A DNA stretch of 64,000 bases. It comes from Klebsiella pneumoniae. GTDB taxonomy: Bacteria > Pseudomonadota > Gammaproteobacteria > Steroidobacterales > Steroidobacteraceae. The notes beneath the pieces are model-generated. The model saw nothing but the letters and a program-made list of their open reading frames with translations. It did no database searches and was not told the DNA's origin. Made by a program: the position numbers and the translations under genes. This document shows, in pieces, positions 26,984 to 35,579 of the stretch. The stretch is taken from assembly GCA_945873095.1 (NCBI GenBank), contig CAMCBU010000012.1, positions 1 through 64,000 of the forward strand, in the 5' to 3' direction. Positions within the stretch are counted from its first letter, which is position 1, and every line of letters starts with the position of its first letter.

Positions 26984-28221
26984 ACCTCATCGAACAACCT
27001 CGCGCCGATTACGACGTCGAGCGAGTGCGTCGGGACTTCCCGATTCTCTCGACGACGGTACGCGGTAAACGCCTGGCGTTTCTCGACACGGCCGCCTCAT
27101 CGCAACGACCGAATTCGGTCATCGAGGCGATCGTGCACTACGAGCGTCACCTGCATGCCAATGTGCATCGCGGGGTTTACGAACTGAGTCAGAAAGCCAC
27201 CGACGCCTTCGAGGCGGCGCGCGAGCGTGTCCGAGTTTTCCTCAACGCGCGCTCCACGCGCGAAGTCATCTTCACGCGCGGCGCGACCGAGTCGATCAAT
27301 CTCGTCGCCGAGTCCTGGGGACGATCTTTGCAAGCGGGCGATGAAATCCTCATCAGTTGGATGGAGCACCACGCCAACATCGTGCCGTGGCAGATGGCAT
27401 GCGAGCGTAGCGGCGCCGTGCTGCGCGTGATCCCGATCGATCGACGCGGCGAGCTCGATCTTGCCGCCTTCCACCGACTCCTTTCACCGAAAACCCGATT
27501 GGTCGCCATCACCCAGATTTCCAATTCCTTGGGGACCGTGGTGCCGATCGCCGAAATCATCGCCGCGGCGCGACGCAACGGGAGTCTCGTGCTGGTCGAT
27601 GGCGCGCAGGCCGTGGCGCACCAACGCATCGATGTGCAGGCACTCGACTGCGACTTCTACGTGTTTTCCAGTCACAAGCTCTACGGTCCGACCGGCATGG
27701 GTGTGCTCTGGGCGCGCGAGGCCGTCCTCGCTGGCATGCCACCCTGGCAAGGCGGGGGCGACATGATCCGCACGGTCTCTTTCGAGAAAACCACCTACAA
27801 CGAGCTGCCCTACCGCTTCGAAGCCGGCACGCCGAACATTTCCGGCGCCGTCGGTCTCGCCGCGGCGATCGACTATCTTGAAGCACTCGACATCGACAAG
27901 GTACATGCGCACGAGCAAGCGCTGCTGCGTTACGCGACCGAGGCGTTACGGGCCATCCCGGGTTTGCAGATCATCGGCCAAGCCGCGCACAAAGGCGGAG
28001 TGATCTCCTTCACGCTCGAGCAAGTGCATCCCCATGACCTCGCCACCATCCTCGATTCCGAAGGTGTCGCCGTGCGTGCCGGGCACCACTGCGCCATGCC
28101 CGTGATGGATTTCTTTGGAGTCCCGGCGACCGCACGCGCCTCCTTCGGCTGTTATACGAATCGCGACGATGTCGACCAATTGATCGGCGCACTGCACCGC
28201 GCATTGGAGGTTTTCGGCTGA
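26980..28221 (+). CDS. sufS: Cysteine desulfurase SufS
   Basis: 413 residues, group II desulfurase supplying persulfide sulfur. N-terminal VRRDFPILSTTVRGKRLAFLD-type region, PLP-lysine motif FSSHKLYGPTGMGVL, and catalytic cysteine in RAGHHCAMPVMDFF are visible. Start is GTG 26980 overlapping the sufD stop; AGGAG lies about 8 nt upstream. The following sufU start shares a base with its stop (TGATG), consistent with SufS-SufU partnership. Confidence 0.97.
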   Translation: MNLIEQPRADYDVERVRRDFPILSTTVRGKRLAFLDTAASSQRPNSVIEAIVHYERHLHANVHRGVYELSQKATDAFEAARERVRVFLNARSTREVIFTRGATESINLVAESWGRSLQAGDEILISWMEHHANIVPWQMACERSGAVLRVIPIDRRGELDLAAFHRLLSPKTRLVAITQISNSLGTVVPIAEIIAAARRNGSLVLVDGAQAVAHQRIDVQALDCDFYVFSSHKLYGPTGMGVLWAREAVLAGMPPWQGGGDMIRTVSFEKTTYNELPYRFEAGTPNISGAVGLAAAIDYLEALDIDKVHAHEQALLRYATEALRAIPGLQIIGQAAHKGGVISFTLEQVHPHDLATILDSEGVAVRAGHHCAMPVMDFFGVPATARASFGCYTNRDDVDQLIGALHRALEVFG

Positions 28222-28673
28222 TGGATCTGAAGGATTTGTATCGGGACGTCATCCTCGATCACAACAAGAAACCACGCAATTTCGGCAAGCTCGAACCTTG
28301 CGACACCTCCGCTGACGGGCACAACCCCCTGTGCGGAGATCGTCTGACTCTGACGCTGCGTATCGACGGGGACACCGTCAGCGACGTTCGTTTCGAGGGT
28401 CAGGGCTGTGCCATTTCGACCGCCTCGGCTTCCTTGATGACCGAAGCCATCAAGGGGCTCGATGAAGGCAGGATCACCGCATTGAGTGAGGTGGTGCACC
28501 GTGCGCTCACCTCGTCGACCGACGCGGCGGTGCCGGACGGGCTCGGTAAACTGGCCGCGCTCTCCGGGGTTCGCGAGTACCCGGCGCGCGTCAAATGCGC
28601 GAGCCTCTGCTGGCATACCTTAGCCGCCGCCCTCGCTCATCGTGGCGGCAGCGCCGCCGTTTCGACGGAATGA
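28221..28673 (+). CDS. sufU: SufU-type sulfurtransferase
   Basis: 150 residues. The zinc/sulfur-transfer cysteines occur in NPLCGDRLTLTL, FEGQGCAISTASASLM and RVKCASLCWHTL, and the N-terminal LYRDVILDHNKKPRNFG is the SufU/IscU signature. The insert before the last Cys is typical of SufU rather than IscU. SufU accepts persulfide from SufS, the role SufE plays in E. coli. No sufE-like gene is seen here. Confidence 0.95.
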   Translation: MDLKDLYRDVILDHNKKPRNFGKLEPCDTSADGHNPLCGDRLTLTLRIDGDTVSDVRFEGQGCAISTASASLMTEAIKGLDEGRITALSEVVHRALTSSTDAAVPDGLGKLAALSGVREYPARVKCASLCWHTLAAALAHRGGSAAVSTE

Positions 28674-28677
28674 CACC

Positions 28678-29229
28678 ATGCGCAGTCACGAGAACGAAGC
28701 GTTCATCCTCTCGCGCGATACGCCGGCGGTCATGGTGCCCTCGGGCGATGCGATCACGCTGAAGTCGGGTCTCTCCGGCTTCATCACGCAAGCCTTGGGC
28801 GGCAGCTTCACGCTGTACATCGAAGGCAATCTGTACCGCTTGTCGGGTGAGAATGCGGATGCCATCGGCAAGCAGACTTTGCAAGCCCCCGAGTTACCGC
28901 CGGATGCCACCGCCGCGGATGTGCAGGCACTGGCTTGGCAGCAGATGCGCCGCTGCTACGACCCTGAAATTCCGATCAACATCGTCGAGCTCGGTCTCGT
29001 TTACGAATGTGAAGTCGTGCCGAACGAAGACGGCACACGCGATCTGGCCGTCAAAATGACCTTGACTGCTCCTGGCTGCGGCATGGGCGATGTGCTCGTT
29101 CAGGATGTCAAAGAAAAAATCGAAATCATCCCGACCGTACGCGATGCCAAGGTGGAGCTCGTCTTTGATCCGCCCTGGAACCAGTCGATGATGTCGGAAG
29201 CGGCCCGCCTGCAAACGGGCATGATGTGA
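28678..29229 (+). CDS. sufT: SufT, MIP18/DUF59-family Fe-S maturation factor
   Basis: 183 residues. After an N-terminal extension (about 75 residues, beta-rich), the DUF59 domain begins: MRRCYDPEIPINIVELGLVYE, with the conserved Cys-containing TLTAPGCGMGDVL. SufT proteins aid maturation of certain Fe-S proteins. ATG 28678 follows the sufU stop by 4 nt. Its end overlaps the Rieske gene start (ATGA). Confidence 0.94.
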   Translation: MRSHENEAFILSRDTPAVMVPSGDAITLKSGLSGFITQALGGSFTLYIEGNLYRLSGENADAIGKQTLQAPELPPDATAADVQALAWQQMRRCYDPEIPINIVELGLVYECEVVPNEDGTRDLAVKMTLTAPGCGMGDVLVQDVKEKIEIIPTVRDAKVELVFDPPWNQSMMSEAARLQTGMM

Positions 29230-29558
29230 GTCAGTCGTGGAGCCCCGCGGGCTCGATAGAACAACTCGCCGCACTGTCTCGTCTCGAAGTCGAAATCGAC
29301 GGCGACTACGTTGCGATCGCCCGCTTGAACGGTCAATTGCACGCGTTCGAAGACCGCTGCACTCACGACGGCGAGGCGCTCGCCGGTGCCGAGCTCGAGG
29401 GGGATGCCACCACGCCCTGCGGCGTCGTGATCTGTCCACGACACGGCGCCCGCTTTTGTCTCAAGACGGGCGCAGCACTGACTCCGCCTGCTTATGAACC
29501 GATCCGGATTTTTGAGGTTCGAGAACGCGACGGACAGATCGAGGTGCGCCGATCTTGA
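29226..29558 (+). CDS. Small Rieske-type [2Fe-2S] ferredoxin
   Basis: 110 residues, a bare Rieske domain. The two ligand pairs are CTHDG (residues about 44-48) and CPRHGARF (about 70-77), i.e. CxH...CxxH. Such stand-alone proteins often sit at the end of SUF operons and may transfer electrons or report cluster status; function here is unproven. It overlaps sufT (ATGA) and the sixA-like gene (TTGA). Confidence 0.92.
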   Translation: MSQSWSPAGSIEQLAALSRLEVEIDGDYVAIARLNGQLHAFEDRCTHDGEALAGAELEGDATTPCGVVICPRHGARFCLKTGAALTPPAYEPIRIFEVRERDGQIEVRRS

Positions 29559-30049
29559 CCACGTCGCGACGCTTGACGCTACTGCGCCACGGTCACGCCG
29601 AGACCTCGGCGCCAGGCGGTGATATCGATCGCGCTCTCGATGACATCGGTCGCGCGGAAGTGAGTTCTGCGGCAGCGGCACTCGCCCAGTTCGAAAAACC
29701 GACTCGATTAATCGTCAGTAGCGCCCGTCGCACTCGCGAGAGCGCCGCGATCCTCATTCATAGTCTCACGCTACAGTCGGCGCAGATCGAATATCTTCCG
29801 GAGCTGTATTTGGCGAGTGCCGGGACCTTGCGACGCGTCATCGACACGCAACCCGATGAACACACGCAGTTGTGCCTCATCGGCCACAACCCGGGATTAT
29901 CGGATTTCGTGTTCGAAGCGCTACCCGAAGGCTTGCAGCGCGAGAACTTTCGCGGCCTATCCACGGCCGGGTGGACCTCGTGGCAATTCACCGCCGCGAG
30001 TTGGCAGGCATTCGCGCCTGATGCCAGTTACACGATCACGCTCGGTTAA
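29555..30049 (+). CDS. sixA: SixA-like histidine phosphatase
   Basis: 164 residues of the branch-1 histidine phosphatase fold. The catalytic LLRHGHAE is at residues 9-16, with second-site Arg in VSSARRTRESA and the late His in LIGHNPGLSDFV. SixA removes phosphate from histidine phosphotransfer domains in E. coli; its link to Fe-S assembly is unclear. The start is TTG overlapping the Rieske stop (TTGA). No in-frame ATG exists near the start, which supports the TTG. Confidence 0.88.
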   Translation: MTTSRRLTLLRHGHAETSAPGGDIDRALDDIGRAEVSSAAAALAQFEKPTRLIVSSARRTRESAAILIHSLTLQSAQIEYLPELYLASAGTLRRVIDTQPDEHTQLCLIGHNPGLSDFVFEALPEGLQRENFRGLSTAGWTSWQFTAASWQAFAPDASYTITLG

Positions 30050-30064
30050 TCGTTGCGGGTGGAT

Positions 30065-30080
30065 GACTGAGCGCTCAGTC
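30065..30080. repeat. Perfect 16-nt palindrome between convergent sixA and radical SAM gene
   Basis: GACTGAGCGCTCAGTC is a perfect dyad that could form a 6-bp stem with a GCGC loop. It overlaps the last codons of the radical SAM gene. No U-tract follows on either strand, so an ordinary intrinsic terminator is unlikely; a factor-binding site or RNA processing hairpin is possible. Confidence 0.6.
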
Positions 30081-31994
30081 GATCTCTCCAGCCAAAGCCC
30101 GCGCGATATAGTTGCCCGGCACTCGGGTTCGCGGCAAACGCACATCCGGCATGACATCGGCGAACCAGTCGCGCACCGGACGATCAAGCGCGACCCCGTG
30201 CATGTAGTTGTAGAGCGCGGTGCTTAAAGCCTTGCCGAGTAAATCGTGATCGACGCCGGTCGGATCGTGAAACCCGATATCGTTACGCGCGAAGCGTCCC
30301 GTTGGTGGTGCGATCAAGGTGACACCATATTCGGCCGGGTTCAGTCCCACCGGTGAGTGCACCGTGCACGTGAAGCGATGGAAGTATCCCGACTGCACAC
30401 AACCTTCGGCGAACAGCTGGCGAACATACTCGAGCGAGTCGATGGTTTCTGCCACCGTCTGCGTCGGAAAGCCGTACATCAGGTATGCATGCACGAGGAT
30501 ACCGGCATCCGTGAAGGCACGCGTCACCCGCGCCACCTGCGCGACCGACACCCCTTTTTTCATGAGCTTCAAGAGTCGATCGGAGGCCACTTCGAGGCCA
30601 CCGGAGACGGCAATACACCCACTCGCCGCCAACTCTGCGCACAGCGCGGCCGTGAAGGTTTTCTCGAAGCGGATATTTCCCCACCACGAGATCGTCGTCT
30701 TGCGACGCAGTAACTCGGCAGCGAGTGATTTCAATACTTTGGGCGGGGCAGCCTCATCGACGAAATGAAAACCGGTCTGGCGGGTCTCGGCGACGATCGC
30801 CTCGATTCGCTCCACGAGCACCGCGGCGGCCGCCGTTTGATAGTTGGCGATGTAATCGAGGCTCACATCGCAAAAACTGCATTTCTTCCAATAGCAGCCA
30901 TGCGCGATGGTGAGCTTGTTCCAACGACCCTCGGACCACAACCGATGCATGGGATTGAGCATGTCGAGCAGCGAGAGATATCGCTCAAGGGGCAAGCCTT
31001 GCCAACTGGGTGTGCCAGTGTCGGCGAAGGCGATCTCCAGATCACCCGCATCGACGTAGCGCACTTCACCCGCCGGATTACGAACGAACGTTCGAATCAA
31101 ACGCGCCTCATCACGCAGACCCTGCCAATGCTCGATGAGTGCCCAGAGCGGTGCTTCACCGCGATCGAGGGTCACGTAGTCGACGAAATCAAAGAGTCGC
31201 GGTTCGGCGAGCTCACGCAACTCGGTGTTGACGTAACCACCGCCCATCACGATGGTCGCATCAGGGCACTCGGTACGGATCGTTTGCGCGATCCGCAATG
31301 CGCCGTAGAGCGCTCCGGGAAACGGCACCGACAGCAACACGATATCCGGCTGATGCTGCTGCAGAACCCGCTGAGTCAACCGCTCGAGGTGCTCATCGAG
31401 GAAATGTCGGGGCCGCGCCAACGCGTGTACCAACGGCTCGAAGCTCGCTTGACTCGCCGCCAATTTTTCACCGTAGCGCACGAACTCGAAGCCTGGATCG
31501 ACGGCATCGCGGATCACGTCGGCGATATCGTTCAGATACAGCGTGGCGAAGTGTCGCGCACGATCCTGCGTACCCAAAGCACCAAACGCCCACGCGAGCG
31601 GATCCTCACCTTCATAGGCCGAGAGAGTCGCGAAGCGAGGCCCCTCCGGCAAATAACGGCGCGAGACGATCCGATGCGCCAAGGTGGCGTCACCCCCCTG
31701 CAAGAACGCGATGACCGACTCGATGGTCGACGTATAGCTCCCGCTCGCCGCGAGGAACGAGCGCTCCGCCTCGGTACGCCGCTTGACACTGCGCCGCTCG
31801 ACGGCCGCTGCCAGCGCCTCGAGCCCCGCTGCCGTCATCACGGACAACACCAGCTCGAGGGCGAGATCCGCCTGTGCGATCGGCACTTCGCGGCTGCGTA
31901 AAAATCCACTGAGGTAAGCCGTCGCCGGATACGGAGTGTTCAACTGGGTCATCGGCGGGATCAGCGCGAGGACCTGCGGCGGCGGCAAAGACAT
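30075..31994 (-). CDS. B12-binding-domain radical SAM protein of unknown function
   Basis: 639 residues. The N-terminal part (VLALIPPMTQLNTPYPATAYL; later PDIVLLSVPFP, ATIVMGGGYVNTELRELAE) resembles a cobalamin-binding fold. The radical SAM core begins at TIAHGCYWKKCSFCDVSL, a CX4CX2C cluster motif instead of the canonical CX3CX2C. GGLEVASDRLLKLMKKGVS and AYLMYGFPTQTVAETIDSLE follow, as in class B-like enzymes. Substrate unknown; methyltransferase activity is possible. ATG 31994 is chosen. CATAAT lies 6 nt upstream with no Shine-Dalgarno. It is divergent from the thioredoxin-like gene. Confidence 0.88.
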   Translation of the reverse strand: MSLPPPQVLALIPPMTQLNTPYPATAYLSGFLRSREVPIAQADLALELVLSVMTAAGLEALAAAVERRSVKRRTEAERSFLAASGSYTSTIESVIAFLQGGDATLAHRIVSRRYLPEGPRFATLSAYEGEDPLAWAFGALGTQDRARHFATLYLNDIADVIRDAVDPGFEFVRYGEKLAASQASFEPLVHALARPRHFLDEHLERLTQRVLQQHQPDIVLLSVPFPGALYGALRIAQTIRTECPDATIVMGGGYVNTELRELAEPRLFDFVDYVTLDRGEAPLWALIEHWQGLRDEARLIRTFVRNPAGEVRYVDAGDLEIAFADTGTPSWQGLPLERYLSLLDMLNPMHRLWSEGRWNKLTIAHGCYWKKCSFCDVSLDYIANYQTAAAAVLVERIEAIVAETRQTGFHFVDEAAPPKVLKSLAAELLRRKTTISWWGNIRFEKTFTAALCAELAASGCIAVSGGLEVASDRLLKLMKKGVSVAQVARVTRAFTDAGILVHAYLMYGFPTQTVAETIDSLEYVRQLFAEGCVQSGYFHRFTCTVHSPVGLNPAEYGVTLIAPPTGRFARNDIGFHDPTGVDHDLLGKALSTALYNYMHGVALDRPVRDWFADVMPDVRLPRTRVPGNYIARALAGEID

Positions 31995-32000
31995 CGGTGC

Positions 32001-32029
32001 ATTATGCGAGATACCGCGACACGGTTGAA
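32001..32029 (-). promoter_or_regulatory. Candidate leaderless promoter of the radical SAM gene
   Basis: On the minus strand CATAAT (32006-32001) matches five of six -10 positions and lies 6 nt before the ATG at 31994. A weak TTCAAC (32029-32024) is spaced 17 nt upstream. Transcription would begin at or within a base of the start codon. Confidence 0.4.
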
Positions 32030-32084
32030 ATGCCGATCTGGCGTCCCCACTCTGGATGACAACGTCATCCTCGAGCGCGACCTC

Positions 32085-32801
32085 ATGAGCCAAGCCCTAG
32101 CTGTGACCACTGCGAGCTTCCGCGAGCAAGTCATCGACGCCTCCCATCAGCAGCCCGTCTTGGTGGATTTTTGGGCGCCTTGGTGCGGGCCCTGTCGCAT
32201 GCTAGGGCCCGTGCTCGATCAGTTGGCGGCGAGTACGCCCGGCATCAAAGTGGTGAAACTGAACACCGACGAAGAGCCGGAGGTCGCCGGCGCTTATTCG
32301 ATTCGCAGCATTCCCGCAGTGAAGCTTTTCAAGAACGGCCAAGTCGTCGATGAATTCGTCGGTGCGCAACCGCTCGGCGCGGTCAAAGCCTTCGTCGCAG
32401 CGCACCTGCCCAAGGAAGTCGACCCGCGCCTCATCGAGGTAGAGCAATTGCTCATGCGCGGCGAAGTGAGCGCGGCCGAAACCCTGCTCGACTCGCTATC
32501 ACCGGTGATGCAGAGCGAACTCGAGGTCAAAGCCTTGCGGGCGAAGCTGTATTTCGCCCGCATCGCCCTATCGCCCGATGAAACCGACTCCATCCAAACA
32601 GCGCGGGTCGCGGCGGCGCGCTATCTGCTGAAAGATGCTTGGACATCCGGGGTGGAGGCGCTTTTTGCCGCCGCAGAACGCAATCGGCGCTACGCCACCG
32701 GCGCTGGACGCGACGATATTTTGAAGGCCTTTGATCTCGGCACGGCCGACGAGACGAGTCTCGCAACAGCACGTCGCCGTCTCGCAGCACTACTGCACTA
32801 G
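32085..32801 (+). CDS. Thioredoxin-like co-chaperone (YbbN/CnoX family)
   Basis: 238 residues. An N-terminal thioredoxin domain with active site FWAPWCGPCRMLGP and cis-Pro region SIRSIPAVKLF is followed by about 110 residues of TPR-like helices (VEQLLMRGEVSAAETLLDSL onwards). E. coli CnoX lacks the CxxC pair; here CGPC is intact, so redox activity is likely. ATG 32085 is chosen because homology starts there; an in-frame ATG at 32004 would add a non-conserved 27-residue extension. Confidence 0.93.
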   Translation: MSQALAVTTASFREQVIDASHQQPVLVDFWAPWCGPCRMLGPVLDQLAASTPGIKVVKLNTDEEPEVAGAYSIRSIPAVKLFKNGQVVDEFVGAQPLGAVKAFVAAHLPKEVDPRLIEVEQLLMRGEVSAAETLLDSLSPVMQSELEVKALRAKLYFARIALSPDETDSIQTARVAAARYLLKDAWTSGVEALFAAAERNRRYATGAGRDDILKAFDLGTADETSLATARRRLAALLH

Positions 32802-32836
32802 CCGCACGCCTGCACTAGCGGCACGACTGCACTAAA
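32794..32836. repeat. 17-nt tandem repeat, about 2.5 copies, in a convergent gap
   Basis: The word TGCACTA recurs at 32794, 32811 and 32828 (period 17). The units are TGCACTAGCCGCACGCC, TGCACTAGCGGCACGAC and a partial TGCACTAAAG. The first copy overlaps the stop codon of the thioredoxin-like gene. The array fills the gap before the end of the convergent transporter gene. Confidence 0.75.
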
Positions 32837-32850
32837 GGTCATCAGCAGCG

Positions 32851-33615
32851 CTAGTGCGCCGCCTCGTCACGCAGGCGAGCCGCCTCGGCCTCGCCCAAAT
32901 AGGCTTTGATCCAGCCGCGGGCGAGGTACAACAGCGGAATGAGCGCGATCGCCGCACCGAGCTTGTAGAGATAATTGACCGTGCCGACCGCCAAAAACTG
33001 CGGAATCGGCCACTGCTGCGGCCCGAGCACGAAGGCGATATAGAGCACGACGAAACTGTCGATGAATTGCGACACCGCCGTTGATCCGGTGGCCCGCAGC
33101 CAAACGAGCTTTTCACCCGTGGCTCGGCGAATGCGATGGAAGACGGTCACATCGATCAACTGGCCGATCAAAAAGGCCACCACCGACCCCATGATGGTCC
33201 ACAGCCCTTGGCCGAAAATTTGTGCATAGGCGTGCTGGATGTCGGGGACTCCGAGATCCCGGTTGGCATCCACCCAGAAACCGGCCGGCGCAAGCGCGAT
33301 CGACGCGTAGGCCGCAAAAAACGCATAGCAAATGAACGCCACCGCGATCCACGAGATCAATCGCACTCCGCGTGGACCAAAGTATTCGTTGATCACGTCG
33401 GTCATCACGAATACGAAGGGCCACAACAGCACACCGGCTGTGAAGTTGAGGTTGCCCGTGATCCCGAGCAACGACCACTCGAACGGCGCGATCCCGAGGG
33501 TGCTCTCGAGCGAGAAGATCTTCACACCGACGAACTCGGCCAACAGGGCGTTGGTCAGGAAAAACCCAGCCAACACGATGAATAGCCGGGTCGCCTTGCC
33601 GTCGGTGATGCGCAT
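32851..33615 (-). CDS. yhhQ: Queuosine precursor transporter (VUT/DUF165 family)
   Basis: 254 residues with about six membrane helices. Family signatures are LLAEFVGVKIF, FVMTDVINEYFGPRGVR, FLIGQLIDVTVFHRIRR and TGSTAVSQFIDSFVVLY. YhhQ imports preQ0/preQ1 for tRNA queuosine. queG, the last step of the same pathway, is at 62657-63748, so queuosine modification is expected in this organism. It is larger than E. coli YhhQ because of an insertion around residues 95-125 (ALAPAGFWVDANRDLGVPD). Confidence 0.92.
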   Translation of the reverse strand: MRITDGKATRLFIVLAGFFLTNALLAEFVGVKIFSLESTLGIAPFEWSLLGITGNLNFTAGVLLWPFVFVMTDVINEYFGPRGVRLISWIAVAFICYAFFAAYASIALAPAGFWVDANRDLGVPDIQHAYAQIFGQGLWTIMGSVVAFLIGQLIDVTVFHRIRRATGEKLVWLRATGSTAVSQFIDSFVVLYIAFVLGPQQWPIPQFLAVGTVNYLYKLGAAIALIPLLYLARGWIKAYLGEAEAARLRDEAAH

Positions 33616-33624
33616 CGCAGTGGG

Positions 33625-35475
33625 TCAGTAAGGTGTGCAGAAGCAGTGGGCGTAGAGTCGATCGGCGATGGCGTGCCGATTGAACCGCAACACCTCACGC
33701 TCCACCGGCCCGAAATCGCGCTTGGCCGCCTGCAAGGCCCAAGCCGAGGTCAAATCGTCAGGACCCGCCACTCGCAACATCAACGAAGCGGCAGAGGTTT
33801 CGACGGAAGCCACGAGCTCTTGTGCCCAGCTCTTGTCCGACTCGAGATAGTCGCGCTCATACTTGCCCTCGTCGAGCCCCGCGCGCTTGGCTGCGGCCGC
33901 GATGGCTTGATCGAGCGAACCCAACTGATCGACGAGACCGCGATCTTTTGCATCACGACCTGACCACACACGACCTTGCGCAATCGCGTCGACGTCGTCA
34001 CGCGACTTGTTGCGACCCTGGGAGACGCGTGCGAGAAAATCTTCGTAACCGCGCTCGATCGTGGCCTGCAGCAACATCGCCGCAGCCGGACCCACCGATC
34101 GATCGAGTCGCAGTTCACCCGAGAGCGGCGTCGTGCCGACGCCGTCGGTATTCACCCCGATCTTATCGAGTGCCCGCGGTGCCGTCGGGAAGAGCCCGAA
34201 AATGCCGATCGACCCGGTGATCGTCGCCGGGCTCGCCCAGATCTCATCCGCCGGTGCGGCGATGTAATAGCCGCCCGAGGCGGCAAGGTCGCCCATGGAC
34301 ACGATGACCGGTCGGCCGGTTTCTTTGAAAGCCAGCACTTCACGGTAAATCTTTTCCGAAGCCAGCACGCTGCCGCCCGGGCTGTCGATGCGTAGCACCA
34401 GTGCTTTGATGTCTTGATCCAGTCGCGCTTTGCGGATCAACGCCGACATGTCATCGCCTGCGATCACACCACCGCCACCCGACCCATCGACGATCTCGCC
34501 GGAACCGACCAGCACGGCGACGCGCGCATCCGGATGGCGCGAGATCTTGTCCTCGGCCCGCACGATGCGTAGGTAGTCGTCGAGACCCACGCTGCGATAA
34601 GTCTCTTTCTCCTCGTCCTTCGCAGCGAGTTCCATCACGCGCTTTTCAACTTCGTGCGGCGTCTTCAGCGCCGTCACGAGTTTCGCATCGAGGGCGACCT
34701 TGGCCGTATCACCCTTGGCCGCCTTGACCGTCGGTGAGAGCGTATCGACGTACTGACGCAGCGCCGCCGGCTCCATACCGCGCGCGGCCGCGACGACATC
34801 GAGGTAGGTGCCCCACAGCGAATCGACGAAGGTCTGACTCGAGATGCGATCCTCGGGCGACATATCGTCACGAATCCAAGGTTCGACGGCACTCTTGAAA
34901 GTGCCGACACGGAATACATTGACATCGACACCGAGCTTGTCGAGCGCGGATTTGTAATAGTTCCGATAGCGCTCGTAGCCCTCAAGCACCACGAGCCCCA
35001 TCGGATCGAGATAAATTTCATCCGCGTGCGCCGCGACGTAGTAGGAATCACGGCCATAACCCGTGCCGTACGCGATCACCTTCTTGCCCGACTCGCGGAA
35101 CGAGCTCACCGCACGCGCAAATTCATCGAGAGTCGGTTGACCTGCAGCGCCCATGGCATCGAACTCGAGCACGAGTGTCTTGATGCGCTTGTCTTCTTTG
35201 GCCGCTTGGATGGCATCGGTGAGATCACGCAAGGTGGTCTCGTTGCGTCCGAGACCGCGCGCTTCGGCGAGCGCAACTTCCAGCGGATCACCGCTTTGTT
35301 GCTCGACGATCTCGCCCTCGGGGCGAATCACGAGCGCCGCGTCGTCGGGCATTTTCGGGATGCTGCCCTGCAGTGCGCCCACGACGAAGCCGAAGATCGC
35401 CAGCAGCAGCAACAGATGCAGCGTCTTACGCAGACCTTCGAACAGCGCAACGACGAAGCGGAAAAACTTACGCAT
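33625..35475 (-). CDS. sppA: Signal peptide peptidase SppA, 67K type
   Basis: 616 residues with an N-terminal membrane anchor (LHLLLLLAIFGFVVGALQ) and two tandem S49 domains, as in E. coli SppA. The catalytic Lys is expected in VGTFKSAVEPW in the first domain and the nucleophilic Ser in MGDLAASGGYYIAAPADEIW in the second, followed by SPATITGSIGIFG. SppA degrades signal-peptide remnants in the inner membrane. GGAGG lies 9 nt before the ATG. It is downstream of the rplS terminator. Confidence 0.96.
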   Translation of the reverse strand: MRKFFRFVVALFEGLRKTLHLLLLLAIFGFVVGALQGSIPKMPDDAALVIRPEGEIVEQQSGDPLEVALAEARGLGRNETTLRDLTDAIQAAKEDKRIKTLVLEFDAMGAAGQPTLDEFARAVSSFRESGKKVIAYGTGYGRDSYYVAAHADEIYLDPMGLVVLEGYERYRNYYKSALDKLGVDVNVFRVGTFKSAVEPWIRDDMSPEDRISSQTFVDSLWGTYLDVVAAARGMEPAALRQYVDTLSPTVKAAKGDTAKVALDAKLVTALKTPHEVEKRVMELAAKDEEKETYRSVGLDDYLRIVRAEDKISRHPDARVAVLVGSGEIVDGSGGGGVIAGDDMSALIRKARLDQDIKALVLRIDSPGGSVLASEKIYREVLAFKETGRPVIVSMGDLAASGGYYIAAPADEIWASPATITGSIGIFGLFPTAPRALDKIGVNTDGVGTTPLSGELRLDRSVGPAAAMLLQATIERGYEDFLARVSQGRNKSRDDVDAIAQGRVWSGRDAKDRGLVDQLGSLDQAIAAAAKRAGLDEGKYERDYLESDKSWAQELVASVETSAASLMLRVAGPDDLTSAWALQAAKRDFGPVEREVLRFNRHAIADRLYAHCFCTPY

Positions 35476-35493
35476 GAACGCGAACCTCCACCG

Positions 35494-35530
35494 TCAAAAA
35501 CAAACGCCACCCCGAAAGATCGGGGTGGCG
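35494..35530 (-). terminator. Intrinsic terminator after rplS
   Basis: Read on the minus strand, a 10-bp stem CGCCACCCCG/CGGGGTGGCG (35530-35505) with a 6-nt loop is followed by TTTGTTTTTGA. It lies 50 nt past the rplS stop and 19 nt before the sppA start, so it ends the rpsP-rimM-trmD-rplS transcript. Confidence 0.92.
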
Positions 35531-35579
35531 TGATCTAGTCTAGCAATGGGCCGGGCGAAGACGCCACGCGCCCGAGCGA

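Noticed and set aside
32004-32084. N-terminal extension of the thioredoxin-like protein from ATG 32004.
   Set aside because: The 27 extra residues show no homology and the ATG overlaps the promoter of the divergent gene.
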